This document shows, in pieces, positions 1-11,759 of a stretch of 64,000 bases of DNA. Under the pieces are notes generated by a model that was not told the origin of the DNA, ran no database searches, and saw only the letters and a list, made by a program, of their open reading frames with translations. The translations under genes and the position numbers were made by a program. This stretch comes from Rana temporaria (Eukaryota > Chordata > Amphibia > Anura > Ranidae), in assembly GCF_905171775.1 (NCBI RefSeq), contig NC_053494.1, forward strand, positions 44,301,981-44,365,980. The letters run 5' to 3'. The first letter of the stretch is position 1. Each line of letters opens with the position of its first letter.

Positions 1-385
1 ATACAGCTCTCCGTGGGGGCACTCGATGAAGAGGGGGACCCCAGAAAAGGAGGCTTGAAATGTCTGTTCTTTGTAAAGGTTTTTTTGTTTGTTTTGTTTT
101 TAATCACTTTAACAACACAATCGTGATATTGGGTGTTTGGGATCCACGAGCGAACTGGTGAGCTAAAATATGATTTTAATGAAATGTGATAGAAAATATT
201 TAGCTATTACAAAGATATTGAAATGTTACAAAACAGACTGACCAACAATATAACAAAGGGATTAAAATGTGGATAATACTTTAAATATGTCTAAAGGTCA
301 ATTTTTTTTACGTTTTGAATAGTGGGGAGGTGGATTAGAACACCATTCAGCTTCAACCTCCTTTTTTGTCCTGTTCACCATTATC
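1..385. other. No gene or recognised repeat
   Basis: AT-rich sequence with short T runs. I see no open frame of substance, no terminal repeats and no known family here. It ends at the target duplication of the first hAT element. Confidence 0.5.
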
Positions 386-467
386 ATTGAAAGTAGGGTT
401 GTCCCGATACCCAAATACCCCCGATACCGAAATAGAATACTTCCCCCCCCCCCTGCGGCCGCCGTTA

Positions 468-692
468 CGCCGCATCCCCGCTACCGCCGACTGGGTAATA
501 CGGGCGAGGAACATTACAGCTTTGAATAGCTGTAATGATTTGCGCCGCGTATAGACACTCTCCCTTGCTCGGGTGAACTGTCTAATCCTGAGCAAGGGGG
601 AGTGTCTATACACAGCGCGGCACGAATCATTACAGCTATTCAAAGCTGTAATGTGCCCCGCGCGTATTAACCAGTCGGCGGCAGCGGGGATG
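468..692. repeat. Large inverted repeat inside the hAT element
   Basis: Two arms of about 105 bp (about 468-575 and 583-692) are imperfect reverse complements around a short spacer near 580. Matching blocks include the TTACAGCT..AGCTGTAA words and the AGACACTCTCCC/GGGAGTGTCT pair. A transcript could fold into a long hairpin. Confidence 0.8.
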
Positions 693-699
693 CAGGTAA

Positions 700-1012
700 G
701 GTGGACATGGCTGGATATGGGGGGGAGACATGGCTGCATGGGGGGGAGACATGGCTGCATGGGGGGGAGACATGGCTGCATGGGGGGAGACATGGCTGCA
801 TATGGGGGGAGACATGGCTGCATGGGGGGGAGACATGGCTGCATGGGGGGGGAGAAATGGCTGCATATGGGGGACATGGCTGGATATGGGGGGGGACATG
901 GCTGGATATGGGGGGACATGGCTGCATGGGGGTGGATATGTGGGGGACATGGCTGCATCTGTGGGGGGACATGGCTGCATTTGTGGGGGAACATGGCTGC
1001 ATTTGGGGACAC
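700..1012. repeat. Minisatellite, unit about 19-23 bp
   Basis: Tandem copies of GACATGGCTGCATGGGGGG, with TGGCTGGATATGG variants towards the right. There are about 14 units. G-tract length varies between units, which keeps all frames open on both strands and creates spurious ORFs. Confidence 0.9.
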
Positions 1013-1119
1013 ATTTAAAAAAAAGTATCGGTATTCGGTATCGGCGAGTACTTGAAAAAAGTTATCAGTACTTGTACTCAGTCCTAAAAAAGTGGTATCG
1101 GGACAACCCTAATTGAAAG

Positions 1120-2089
1120 TAAAAGAAAATCCCAAATTTTGGGTTGTCCTCAGAAAAATAATAGAGGGGAAGCCTTCCTATGTGGACGCTAATTCTGGTG
1201 AACTGGGGGTCCCCAAGGAATTCAATTAATTTTCAGAGATTTCCTCTCACTTTCTGTTTAGCTATGGGATACGAAGTGAAGATAAAATCTCAGAATGTAA
1301 CGCAGATGGAAAAAAAATAAAAATCTTCTAGGGGTCCTTAAAGGTGTTGTAAAGTTATTTATTTTTTTTAAATAACAAACATGTTATACTTACCTCCACT
1401 GTACAGCTTGTTTTGCACAGAGTGGCCCCGAACCTGGTCTTCTGGGGTCCCTCGGCGGCTGTCTCGGTTCCCCCCCGCAAGGACTCAACACCTTAATGCG
1501 AGCGAGCTCGCATGGTGTTGAGTTCCTGTGGGCGCGCTTCCGTAAGACAGCCGGTGGCTATTGCCGCCCGCTGTATCACTCGGCCCCAGCGTGCTGCGTC
1601 ATTGGATGTGATTGACAGCAGTGCGAGCCTATGGCTGAAGGGCGTTGGCCATGAACTTGTCTTGCATACAAACAGCAAAGAATTGTCGGCAAACAAACAC
1701 AAAACTACGTGGGTTTTTAGCTTTTTCAGCTCGTTATCCTTTGGGCAACTTCTGCTAATGTGTTATTGTGAGCATTGCTATCGTGCATGCGTGTTTGTAT
1801 TTTGGAGTTTTGTGTGATGGACTTGTGTACACACAAGAAAATATAAATCGCGCTACCTCAACCACCCTTCTTGACAAACACAAATGTATGCAAGTGGGTG
1901 GTCTATAGTGATATAAGTGAAAGGCTGGCTGCTATATCAGAAGTGACCTGTAGTGGCCACTAGGGTGCAACATGCAGCCACCTCAAAATCCCTCAGCAAT
2001 CATAGTGATGGTGATTTACAAGAAAAATAAACAAAAAACAAAAGGCACTTGGATCAAAACAATCAGCTAAATATGAGTTTTGGCTCTAA
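1120..2089. other. Mostly unassigned; one repeat end
   Basis: A TTAAAGGTGTTGTAAAG start at 1338-1354 matches the left end of a TTAA-flanked repeat seen again at 24955. I could not find its right end, so the copy is probably truncated. The remainder, including an open frame of 101 codons at 1512-1817, shows no recognisable protein similarity or signal. Confidence 0.4.
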
Positions 2090-2142
2090 GGCTGCATTCA
2101 CACTATAACGCGGCGTACGCAGCGTATTTTGTCGTGATTTGT

Positions 2143-2186
<44 letters not shown>

Positions 2187-2372
2187 CATTTACATTGATG
2201 TCTATGCCGAACGCCGAAAGCCACCTGAAAAAAGGGTCCGGGACTTGTTTTCAGGCGTACGGCGGTTCGGCGTGAGATGTGAACCATCTCATAGACATCC
2301 ATGTAAATTCGCCCCTCCAGCGGCACGAGCGTCGCGCTTCAGGCGTATATACGCCTAGGTGTGAATGGGCTC
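2090..2372. mobile_element. Short MITE with TTCACAC-type ends
   Basis: The left end GGCTGCATTCACAC and the reverse complement of the right end, GAGCCCATTCACAC, form imperfect terminal repeats. They are flanked by TAA on the left and TTA on the right. The ends resemble the elements at 22998 and 24296, which have TAA-like 3-bp duplications, so a PIF/Harbinger-like origin is likely. A run of 34 T (2147-2180) lies inside. Confidence 0.6.
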
Positions 2373-3706
2373 TTAATGAGTTATTAAACAGTCCAAAATG
2401 TTGACAGTAAAGAGTCCATTAAATAGCAGGTAATATGTCAAACACCCGTGCATCTGTGCCACATTATAGATTGGTTGTAAACGTGTTCAAAAGAAAAGAG
2501 TGACATCTCCACCAGACTTATAGATTGGCTTCTTACCGAATTCCCATGATCCCTTATGACAGGGGATCAGAAACAGCATATAATAGGTCCCAATCTCGCA
2601 GTTTCAGATATGCAGTCCTGGCGGATCTCGTTTTCCAAGAAATTTCAGCCGTATCAATGCCCACTGCTGGAGTGACACACCGGGGGCCCCGTTCCTCCTC
2701 CCTCACTCGGTGCCGCAGTCAGTCCGGCGGGCCTTGGCTTGACACACGATGTTAGTGGTTTCACTTCTCTTTTAAGTGGTTTGTCTCATCCATGTAAACT
2801 GATACCTTCTGCTGGAGAGCTTGTGCTTTTAAAAAGCAACAGACTTGCTGGCTGGATCACCAGATAAAAACAGAATAAAGCCTAAAAAAGGAAACGAATA
2901 CCGGCATCACATCTAAGAACTGGTAAGCTGCAATATAATAAATGATTGCTTTTGGATTTAATATTGCTTTAATCCCTACATCACCTAGGATTCTCTGTTC
3001 CTTTGTTCAGAAGTTATACTTTAAGGTGACATGAATAAGAAAGGCTGTAACAAAAGAGACACTTATGACTGTTTTGCAGTTATTTTTACCTAAGTAGAGG
3101 AAATACACATCAAGCCAGAGCAAGAAGATTAAAAGCTAACTGAAGCTGCTGATTTAAAGCATTTAGGCAAGTCACAATGGGCATATTTATGATATCTCTT
3201 CTTGTGATTTAGATAACAGAAGTAACCTCTCATTAGAGGGTGATGTTGAGGAAAAGAAGACAAAGCTCAATGTAGCCTGTGAAAACCCAACCAGTGTTTG
3301 CCGAGGCACCGATCGCTAACAAGACATTTGAAAGAGACGTAACAAGGGAAACAAAAGGGTGGATTGCGCAATACTTTCAGTTGCCATGACAACCCACATT
3401 ATGGAAATCTACCAAAGGATTGGTCGGAAGTAAGTCTGGGCTAAAATAAGACGCCAGATAATGGTTTCTTATTTTGTTAGATTTGTTTTTTTTCCTGCAA
3501 GCTAATAATTGCTGACACTGACATTTAAAAAACAAATATTTTCATTAAACTGCGGGTCTGGATGGTAGACAACAGGCTCTTTAATAGCAAACAGCGGTCA
3601 AACATGAGAAATGTTAATTCAGAGGCACAACCTACCTCCTGAGTCGCCTAATTTGCATCCTGCAATACATTTTCTGGATCTTGCAGGTTAATTTGCTGAA
3701 CCCGTC
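2373..3706. other. No supported feature
   Basis: I see no convincing ORF, terminal repeat or RNA gene on either strand. The sequence looks like ordinary intergenic DNA of moderate AT content. Confidence 0.45.
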
Positions 3707-4540
3707 AGGGTTGCCAACCTCCCGCAGCATTTTTTACTGACAAAACATGGAAAATTTACTGGCGGGACACATTTTTTACTGGCAACCTGAGAAATTGCAA
3801 AATTCCTGTTGAAGACTAACACAGTGAATATTTGAACAGTATAAACATGATATGGAAACACTGACAATACCTATAAAAAAATACATTTATTTGATTTACA
3901 CTTAAAAAGTCAATACAGCATGAAATGATCAGCCCCTGATACTTACTGGCAGTCGTAAAAAAAAAATCACAGGGGCCTGTCGTATATACTCTGCAGAAAT
4001 GTGGGCCCTAGGTGTTGGTGTTGCCAAAACACTGTAAGCCCTCACAGTTAGTCTTGGTGGGTGCTGGAACACCCTGCTGTGAACTATTATATCAAGAATT
4101 GTAATTGCATGCCATTGTTAAACAGTTGTTGAGCAGGGGCAAAAAAATTGGGTCTTTGTTGGTGGTGGTGGTGCCACAACACTGTAAGCCCTCACAGTTA
4201 CTCTTGGTGGGCGCAGTAAAAATACTTGCTGATCAGCCACTGCCTGTGATATTATTATAACAACAACAGCAATTGTATTCATATGGCTTTAGGTGCACAC
4301 TGTGCAGAGGACACAGCACACCATGTGAAAATACTTGCAGAATGATCCCCTGCCTGTGGTATTAATATGAGAAGATCCCTGCCTTTAGGAATTAATATGA
4401 GAAACACCAGCAAATCTATTGACATAGCTTTAGGTGCACACTGTGCAGAGGACACAGACAGTACACCACATGAGAAAATACTGCAGCTTGCACAATCACC
4501 TGCCTGCCTGTCAGTATATTAGGAAAAGCGGATCTATCAA
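3707..4540. repeat. Degenerate tandem repeat, period about 147 bp; possible old DNA element
   Basis: The segment ACACTGTAAGCCCTCACAGT occurs near 4030 and again near 4180. The segment CTTTAGGTGCACACTGTGCA occurs near 4283 and again near 4429. Spacings are 146-150 bp, suggesting decayed tandem units. The region starts with CAGGGTTGCCAACC (from 3706), a hAT-like end sequence, but I found no matching right end. Confidence 0.45.
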
Positions 4541-4605
4541 AACTTAATACAGTGTATAAATATATATACAACACCTGGAATGCATATATATCCTCTACAC
4601 ACTGT

Positions 4606-5025
4606 GGGCCAGATTCAGAAAGGAGATACGACGGCGTATCTCTGGATACGCCGTCGTATCTCTGAGTGTGCGTGGTCGTAACTATGCAACTGATTCAGAG
4701 AATCAGTTACGCATAGATTTCCCTAAAATCCGACCGGCGTAAGTGTCTTAGGCTGCATATTTACGCTGGCCGCTAGGTGGCGCTTCCGTATAGTTAAGCG
4801 ATGAATATGCTAATTAGGTAGATACGCCGATTCAGAAACGTACGTCCGGCCGGCGCATTTTTTACATCGTTTACGTTAGGCTTTTTTCGGTGTAAAGTTA
4901 CCCCTGCTATATGAGGCGTAGCCAATGTTAAGTATGGACGTCGTTCCCGCGCCGAGTTTTGAAAATTTTACGTCGTTTGCGTAAGTCGTTCGCAAATAGG
5001 GCTGTACGTAAGTTACTGGTGAATA
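4606..5025. mobile_element. Harbinger-type MITE, left part only
   Basis: Starts GGGCCAGATTCAGAAAGG, followed by a short palindrome of GATACGACGGCGTATC. It then runs colinearly with the copy at 10958-11513, including the GGCTGGCCGCTAGGTGGCGC and TATGAGGCGTA words. Homology stops around 5025, so the right end is missing. It is non-coding. Confidence 0.7.
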
Positions 5026-5932
5026 TGTGGTAATCTTTAGCGCTAGTCAAAGTGAATTGAATGAATATAATACAAACGTGTATACAATATAATTGCTGCT
5101 GCAATCTTAAGTGAAAACAACTCACTGTGTATGGATAAGTAAAAAGGAGGTGATGAGCGCAAAAATATAACACTAAACAATTCTAGAGAGTGCTCAATAC
5201 AGAGCCTGTGTAGTAATTACAGTGATCTGAGTGCTGGGCTTAGTGGTCAAATAAAATCAAATAAATACATAAATGACAAAAATCATAATAAAGTGCTGAG
5301 TGCAATCGACAATCAGGGATCCTATTAGATGATGCCTGGATAATCCAATAGAGTCCCCCTGTGTGTCCCTTCCCCCCCGCAGAATTTCCAGCTTTCCTCC
5401 TCTCCTCTCCCTCTGACAGCTACTGCAGGCACAAAAGGAGATGTTTCAGGATTGAGAGCGGGGCAAGGGGCTGGTAAATATGTAATTTACTGGCCCCTTT
5501 CTTTCCTGAATAAACACAGTGAGCGATTGGTACCAATCACTCCTGTGTCCGTTCATTACTAAAGCATAGTAAACTATGTTTACTATACCTCAGTTTGAGA
5601 ATGAGTAGGAAGCCTCAGAGCATTTCCTATTCATGTATTTGTGCTGCTGAGGCTGCAAAGAATGGGACTGATAAATCTATGTCCTCGGTCGCTTTGGGCC
5701 AGCAAGGGGGGTTCTGTCAGCTGGGCTGTATGGGGCCCCATTATTTCTAACAGCAACCCTGTGCTAATCCTCTGACTTCCTTTGATCCAGCCACCCTTCA
5801 CCCATTACAAAGTAACCAGTCCTGAAACAAATATGTGAGCTGTGACCTCCTGAAAATGTTGTTTACCTGCCTTTCACACTGGCCCTTTTGTTTCAGTACC
5901 TTCCAAATTTCTGATCCGTAGAAGAATATCAT
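5026..5932. other. Unassigned, probably old repeat at left
   Basis: The first part (about 5045-5340, containing AACTCACTGTGTATGG) has the look of a frog interspersed repeat, but I cannot name it. The rest shows no supported ORF or terminal repeat. Confidence 0.35.
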
Positions 5933-6314
5933 GCCTCGTACACACCACCGGTTTTCCCGTCGGGAAAACTGCCATGACAGCTTTTGGCCGGGAAAACCGC
6001 CCGTGTGTACGCTCCATAGCAGTTTTCCTGACAGGAAAACCACTGAGAATCCTGGCGGGAAAAATGTGAACATGTTTTATTTTTTCCCGCCGGGATTCCT
6101 GGTGGTTTTTAAGCCGGCAGTTTTTCTATGGGGAAAACCTGCGGTGGAGAATACACACGGCCGGGTTTCCTGACCAAAGCTCTCATGGCTGTTTTCCTGC
6201 CAGGAAAACCGGCCATGTGTAGGAGGAGAAAGCTACCGAGCTGGTTCTCGGTTTTCTTCTCGGTTTTCCGGGTGGACTTTTTATCGCTGGGAAAACCGAT
6301 CGTGTGTACAAGGC
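5933..6314. mobile_element. MITE of the GTACACAC-ended family (382 bp)
   Basis: The left end GCCTCGTACACACCACCGG and the reverse complement of the right end, GCCTTGTACACACGATCGG, are inverted repeats. Internally, variants of GGTTTTCC and GGAAAACC recur many times, so it folds on itself. Sister copies at 37371 and 63010 have TAA target duplications. Here the flanks have diverged and no clean duplication is left. Confidence 0.75.
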
Positions 6315-6341
6315 AGGAGTTCTTCTGACCTCACTGGCAGC

Positions 6342-7522
6342 CAGTGGCGGCCCGTCCATAGGGGCCGCCCCCCACCCCTATGCAGCGTTGCGCAAATAAC
6401 ATACACTCATGCATTGCATGAGTGTATGTTATTGTGGCCAGCCTATTCAGATAACCGGACATTGGGCGCCGATTATCTGAATAAGGACAGCTGGTTGGCT
6501 GTGCGGAAGTGCCTATTAGAGCCAGCGGCTCTGATAGGCTTTGCCAGTACAGCCCTTCAGCTCCCGGATGTCTTATCCTCGGAACGTAGTGGGCTACGTC
6601 CCTTGGATAAGACTGACGGCCGTCTCAGCCAATCAGGTTCACTGATTCTGGTTATCAGTAACCTGATTGGCTGAAGCGTCATCGAGGGCGGCAGAAGACA
6701 TCGAGGTACTGTGGAAGGAGGATGCCGAACCCCAGAAAGGTAAGTGCCGGGCGGGGGGGGGGGGATTCAATCTGACTGGCAGCATTTTATAGGGCACAGT
6801 GGGGACAATTGATGTGGGGACAATTGATGTGGGCACAGTGGGGACAACTGATGTGGGCACAGTGGGGGACAATTGATGTGGGCACAGTGGTGACAATTGA
6901 TGTGGGCACAGTGGCGACAATTGATGTGGGCACAGTGGGGACAATTGATGTGGGCACAGTGGGGACAATTGATGTGGGCACAGTGGCGACAGCAATCTGA
7001 TTGGCAGCATTTTACAGGGCACAGTGGGGACAATTGATGTGGGGACAATTGATGTGGGGACAATTGATGTGGGCACAGTGGGGGACAATTGATGTGGGCA
7101 CAGTGGTGACAATTGGTGGCATGGCACAGTGGCTGCGTTTGATGGCACAGTGGCTGCGTTTGGCATGGCACAGTGGTGACAATTGATGGGCACAGTGGTG
7201 ACAATTGATGGGCACAGTGGTGACAATTGATGGCACAGTGGCTGCGTTTGATGGCACAGTGGCTGCGTTTAGCATGGCACAGTGGCGACAATTGATGGCA
7301 CAGTGGCGACAATTGATGGCATGGCACAGTGGCGACAATTGATGGCATGGCACAGTGGCGACAACTGATGGCATGGCACAGTGGCTGCATTTGATGGGCA
7401 CAGTGGCTGCCTTTGATGGGCACAGTGGCTGCCTTTGATGGGCACAGTGAGGCTGCAATTGTCTTTTTTTTTTTTCATTTGTTTGCGCCCCCCCCAAAAA
7501 TTTTGAGCACCAGCCGCCACTG
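6342..7522. mobile_element. Non-autonomous hAT-type element (1181 bp)
   Basis: Starts CAGTGGCGGCCCGTCCATAG and ends CACCAGCCGCCACTG. The outer nine bases form the inverted repeat CAGTGGCGG. A perfect 8-bp target duplication, CTGGCAGC, lies at 6334-6341 and 7523-7530. There is no transposase. The left third contains short palindromes (for example CATACACTCATGCAT and its complement at 6400-6430), and most of the right part is a minisatellite. The element at 57156-58902 shares these ends but has a different interior, so both were probably moved by the same hAT transposase. Confidence 0.9.
6787..7463. repeat. Minisatellite, unit about 23-25 bp
   Basis: Left units read GGGCACAGTGGGGACAATTG, and right units (after 7120) shift to GGCACAGTGGCTGCGTTTGATG. 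A 13-base CTGACTGGCAGCATTTTA-like block recurs near 6774 and 7003, so part of the array was duplicated as a higher-order unit. ORFs of 180-218 codons across it are artefacts of the repeat length. Confidence 0.9.
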
Positions 7523-7530
7523 CTGGCAGC

Positions 7531-9176
7531 ATACTTGTTCTGGGTCACAGAAAGCACTAAAGCCTGTTAGTCCCCATAACTGCCAGATAAATAGCATTTT
7601 CAGAAGGAAGTTAGCAATGGCAGCCTCTACATCTCCCTAATGGTTGGTTCCTTTAAGAAGCAAACGCAGGCAAGGAGTAAAATGAATGTGAACTGCTATT
7701 GCAATACTGGAAAGGTTACATTCCATACTAAAGTTAGATCAAGCCTGATCAATTTACATTTCACTGGGATTTTATATAGTCCATTACATCCAGACTCACA
7801 TAGCTTAGCAGAGGCCATAGACACGGCTTCTATCCTGGAACTAAAGCATATCTAAACCCAAGAAAAAAAAAGTAAAAGATCCCAGCTACATGTCATTGTT
7901 GCATTCAGTTTCATTTTCTATTTTTATTTTTTTTTACCTGCCAGTAATACACTTCCCATTTAGGGGGGGGGGGGGGGGTCACAGTGACACTCTACTGTAT
8001 CTATGGAGGAGCAGCATTGCCACCACAGGACAGAAGGTGTGTTAGGACTACAGAACATCTTCACCTCTTGTATTCTTCACAACATGGGTGAGGGACTCTG
8101 TAGTCCCAACGTACTTCACCATAACAATTTTAGATACATCAGACAAAGTGAAAAAAGGCCATAGGGCACCACTAAATTTGTGTCACAATTAACAGGCCAT
8201 TTGTTTGCATTTATCAAACACATATGACAAAATGATTGCAATTGTATATTTAAAGCAGAGTTCCAGGCTTTTTATGTTTATTAAAAGTCAGCAGCTACAA
8301 AAAGTGTAGCTGCTGACTTTTATTAAACAGACACTTACCTGCTCCAGCGTTCCAGCGATGCGGCCGCCCGTAGTGTCGCTTCTCTCCCCCTTGCCGGCAG
8401 AAGTGAAGCAAGTGCCAGAGCAGCATTCTCACCAAATGGGCACGGTGGAGAATCAGGAAACTTCAGGCAGTGATCAAGCCAGGGACCCAACCAGTGGAGG
8501 TGATGCTTGCAAAGCAGCATTGTGAATCAAGCCAGGGGCCAAGCCAGTCAGCAGGGGTGAAGCTTGAGAAGTATCGGGAGTGTCAAGCTAGGGACTCAGC
8601 ACGGAAGCGTGGGTGACGCTTGAGAGAGATACCACCGCAAAGATTGGTGGAGCTCAAGGGATTTGTTAAATATTTGTACATTCATGATTTAAAGGGACAG
8701 TGCACTTTTTCTTTTAATACTTAAATGGGCTCTGCCTGACCAAAGATGACTGCTAGAGTCACATGGGCCCGCAGTACCCAATCAGAAAGCTTCCCCAGTG
8801 AAACAGGTAACCATAGAGGAACCCTGTTCCCCTTGACTTCCTCTCCAGCCACAATGCCTCTGTGGATGTGTGCCACCAGCAAAGGAAAAAGTAGACTGCA
8901 CCTGCCCACAAGAAGAGTTCCACTTGAATTTACTTAATGTAAAACTCCAGGGAGATCACGCACCTTTTGTTATAAGTTCTATATACTGTATATTATTTAA
9001 CTCCAAGTCTTTTTGCTGGTCTGTTAACATCCCAAAGCTTCTTCTTCTTCTTCCAAGACCAGTGGGAAGCAGGCATTCTTCCAGGACTGAGCAGTCTACA
9101 CATAATGATTGGTGAGTACTGCTGAGTCATGGGGTACTGTGAGCTCAGACTAGGGTGGGGACTGTCATTCTGTTCT
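7531..9176. other. No gene; short hairpin at 8277-8327
   Basis: Contains a G run (about 7964-7977) and a nearly perfect hairpin around GTCAGCAGCTAC/GTAGCTGCTGAC (8277-8327). The hairpin lies behind TTTAAAGCAGAGTTCCA, a TTAA-type repeat start. I see nothing else supportable; open frames stay below 85 codons. Confidence 0.45.
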
Positions 9177-9568
9177 TTAACCACTTGCCGACCTCCGCAC
9201 GCAGATGTACATCGACACAATGGCACGGGCAGGCACATTGGCGTACCTGTACGTCCCTTTAAATTTGCCACCCAGCCGAGCCTGCCTCTTGAGCGTGCTC
9301 ACGGGTCCCAGGAACTCGATGTTCCCGGACGGCCCGCGATTGCGGTCGGCAAAAAGGCAGAACAGGGGGATGCCTTTGTAAACAAGGCATTCCCCTATTC
9401 TGCCTGGTGACACTGTCACTGATGGCTGTTCCTCGTGATCGGGAACGGTCATCAGTGACGTGTTACGTGTGTAGCCACACCCCCTAACAGTAAGAATCAC
9501 TCCCTAGTACTGACTTAACCGATGTAAAAATGACAATGGTCCCAAAAATGTGTCAAAAGTGTCCGATG
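9177..9568. repeat. TTAACCACTTGCC-family repeat, right side truncated
   Basis: Begins TTAACCACTTGCCGACC at 9177 like the complete copy at 29271. It contains a GATGGCTGTTCC..GGGAACGGTCATC inverted repeat. Homology ends at 9568, where MITE-derived sequence begins. No protein-coding capacity is evident. Confidence 0.6.
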
Positions 9569-9569
9569 C

Positions 9570-9758
9570 GTAAAGTTACGACGTTTACGTTAGGCTTTTC
9601 CCGGCGTATAGTTGCCCCTGCTATATGAGACATAAGTGCGCGTACCAATGTTAAGTATGGCCGTCGTTCCCGCGTCGAAATTTGAAAAAGTTCAAATTTA
9701 CAACGGCGTACATGGCGCTGCACCGTCGTAAGTCCTTTCAGAATCTGGGCCAGTATCT
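9570..9758. repeat. Harbinger-type MITE fragment, right end
   Basis: Positions 9570-9692 repeat 10272-10394 essentially base for base. The fragment then continues with CAACGGCGTACATGGCGC, which reappears inverted at about 10036-10059, and ends at CAGAATCTGGGCC. This is a rearranged MITE fragment, not an intact insertion. Confidence 0.65.
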
Positions 9759-10020
9759 ATGCTTGAAAACATAGGAAATGTAGGCCGCGGCTGGGCTATA
9801 GCCAATTGCTGAATCGAGCTTGCCCTTTGGTAAGCGGCTTTGATACTCGGTGGTGGGTCTTCACTTAAAGTGTGGAACATCTGTGAAGTCACTGTGGTGT
9901 GAAGTTTTGGAGTACATATTTTAAGACCGACTATTTGTGCCGCATTGAATGGTGTACTTTTGGACTATATACATATAGTTTAACACTTCAGTGGACTTTA
10001 TGCTTGGTTCAGTGGCGCAG

Positions 10021-10758
10021 CTTTAATCCTTTATGGTGCAGCGCCATGTACGCCGTTGTAAGTCCTAATCCGAGCCGTCGTATCTATGCGCCTGATTCTT
10101 AGAATCAGTTACGCATAGATATCCATTAGATCCGACAGACGTAAGTCTCTTACGCTGTCGGATCTTAACTGCATTTTTTTTTACCGCTAGGTGGTGCTTC
10201 CATCGAATTCCACGTTGAGTATGCAAATTAGCTAGATACGCGAATTCCCGAACGTACGCGCGGCCAACGCAGTAAAGTTACGACGTTTACGTTAGGCTTT
10301 TCCCGGCGTATAGTTGCCCCTGCTATATGAGACATAAGTGCGCGTACCAATGTTAAGTATGGCCGTCGTTCCCGCGTCGAAATTTGAAAAAGTTACGTCG
10401 TTTGCGTAAGTCGTCCGTGAATGGGGCTGGATGTCATTTACGTTCACGTCAAAACCAATGACGTCCTTGCGGCATACTTTGGAGCAATGCACACTGGGAA
10501 ATTCCACGGACGGCGCATGCGCCGTTCCGCAAAAATGTCAATCACGTCGGGTCACAGTAGTTTTACATAAAACACGCCCCCCTGATCCAAATTTGAATTA
10601 GGCGGGCTTACGCCGGGCGATTTACGCTGCGCCGCCGCAACTTACGGAGCAAGTGCTTTGAGAATACAGCACTTGCCCGTCTAAGTTGCGGAGGCGTAAC
10701 GTAAAGCGGATACGTTACGCCCGCACAAAATTACGCCGCTGACTGTGAATCTGGGCCA
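10021..10758. mobile_element. Harbinger-type MITE with rearranged left end
   Basis: Contains the family's GCCTGATTCTTAGAATCAG hairpin, the CGCTAGGTGGTGCTTCC block, a GCGCATGCGC palindrome at 10513-10522 and the right end TGTGAATCTGGGCC. The left terminus is replaced by an inverted copy of sequence also found near 9701. It is non-coding. Confidence 0.65.
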
Positions 10759-10957
10759 CTGTATTTAGTTTAGCCTTGTTTCCACGGCACATGCAAATGG
10801 AAAACTGCACCTCCCACTTTGCCTGGAGAAGGACGCCGGAGCCAATAGTGGCGAGTGCCAAAATGGATATGTTTGTGGCATGCAATGAATCAGTACCAGT
10901 AAAAACTTTAAAATACAGTGGGAGTTATTTACTAAAGGCAAATCCACTTTTAACTAT

Positions 10958-11513
10958 GGGGTAGATTCAGGTAAGAGATACGACGGCGTATCTCTGAGTG
11001 TGCGGCGTCGTATCTATGCGCCTGATTCATAGAATCAGTTACGCATAGATTTGACTAAGATCCGACCGGCGTAAGTCTCTTACGCCGTCTTATCTTAGTT
11101 GCAATTTTAGGCTGGCCGCTTGGTGGCGCTTCCGTATATTTACGCGTTGAATATGCAAATTAGGTAGATACGCCGATTCAGAAACGTACGTTTGCCCGCC
11201 GCATTTTTTTACGTCGTTTACGTTAGGCTTTTTCCGGCGTATAGTTACCCCTGCTATATGAGGCGTATCCTATGTTAAGTATGGACGTCGTTCCCGCGTC
11301 GAGTTTTGAAAATTTTACGTCGTTTGCGTAAGTCGTTCGTGAAAGCAATGACGATTTGCGGCAGAATTTCAAGCATGCGCACTGGGATTTTTTCACGAAC
11401 GGGCGCAAGTTCTTTCTGAATACGAAACTTGCGCCCTAAATTACGGCGGCGTAACGTATCTGAGATACGTTACGCCGCGCGGATAGATACTCCTATGTAT
11501 CTGAATCTACCCC
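10958..11513. mobile_element. Complete Harbinger-type MITE (556 bp)
   Basis: Terminal repeats GGGGTAGATTCAGGTA and CTGAATCTACCCC, with a 3-bp TAT target duplication at 10955-10957 and 11514-11516. A 3-bp duplication fits the PIF/Harbinger superfamily. Internal blocks are shared with the copies at 4606, 10021 and 36465. It is non-coding and sits in the left arm of the palindromic element around it. Confidence 0.82.
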
Positions 11514-11759
11514 TATAAGTGCAAACTACAAGTGCAACGTGCACTTGAAATTTCACTGAAAGTGCACTTAGTAGTGCAATCGCTGTAGATCCGAGGGGGA
11601 CATGCAAGGAAAATAAAAAAACAGCATTTTAGCTTGCACATGATTGGATGATAAAATCAGCAGAGCTTCCCCTCATTTCAGATCTACCCCTCTGATTTAC
11701 AGCGACTGCACTTCCAAGTGCACTTTCAGTGCAATTTCAAGTGCACTTTGCACATGTAT

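Larger units (their letters stand above)
394..1111. mobile_element. Non-autonomous hAT-type element (718 bp)
   Basis: The ends are inverted copies of TAGGGTTGTCCCGATACC (394-411 and 1094-1111). They are flanked by a perfect 8-bp target duplication, ATTGAAAG, at 386-393 and 1112-1119. An 8-bp duplication is the hAT superfamily signature. There is no transposase frame. The interior is a large palindrome followed by a GGGGGAGACATGGCTGCAT minisatellite, and sub-terminal GGTATCGG-like words recur near the right end. Open frames of up to 219 codons across it are by-products of the minisatellite. Mobilisation would need a hAT transposase from elsewhere. Confidence 0.88.

Noticed and set aside
353..1116. 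Long overlapping ORFs (up to 219 codons) on both strands
   Set aside because: They follow a G-rich minisatellite whose unit variation keeps frames open; the proteins are Met/Pro/Cys/His-rich repeats without domains.
6639..7557. ORFs of 181-218 codons on the minus strand
   Set aside because: Pure minisatellite translation (repeated HCAHINCPH-like words) inside a hAT miniature element; no start context or domain.
8277..8327. Possible microRNA hairpin
   Set aside because: The stem is short and nearly perfect, and it sits in a repetitive TTAA-type element with no other support.
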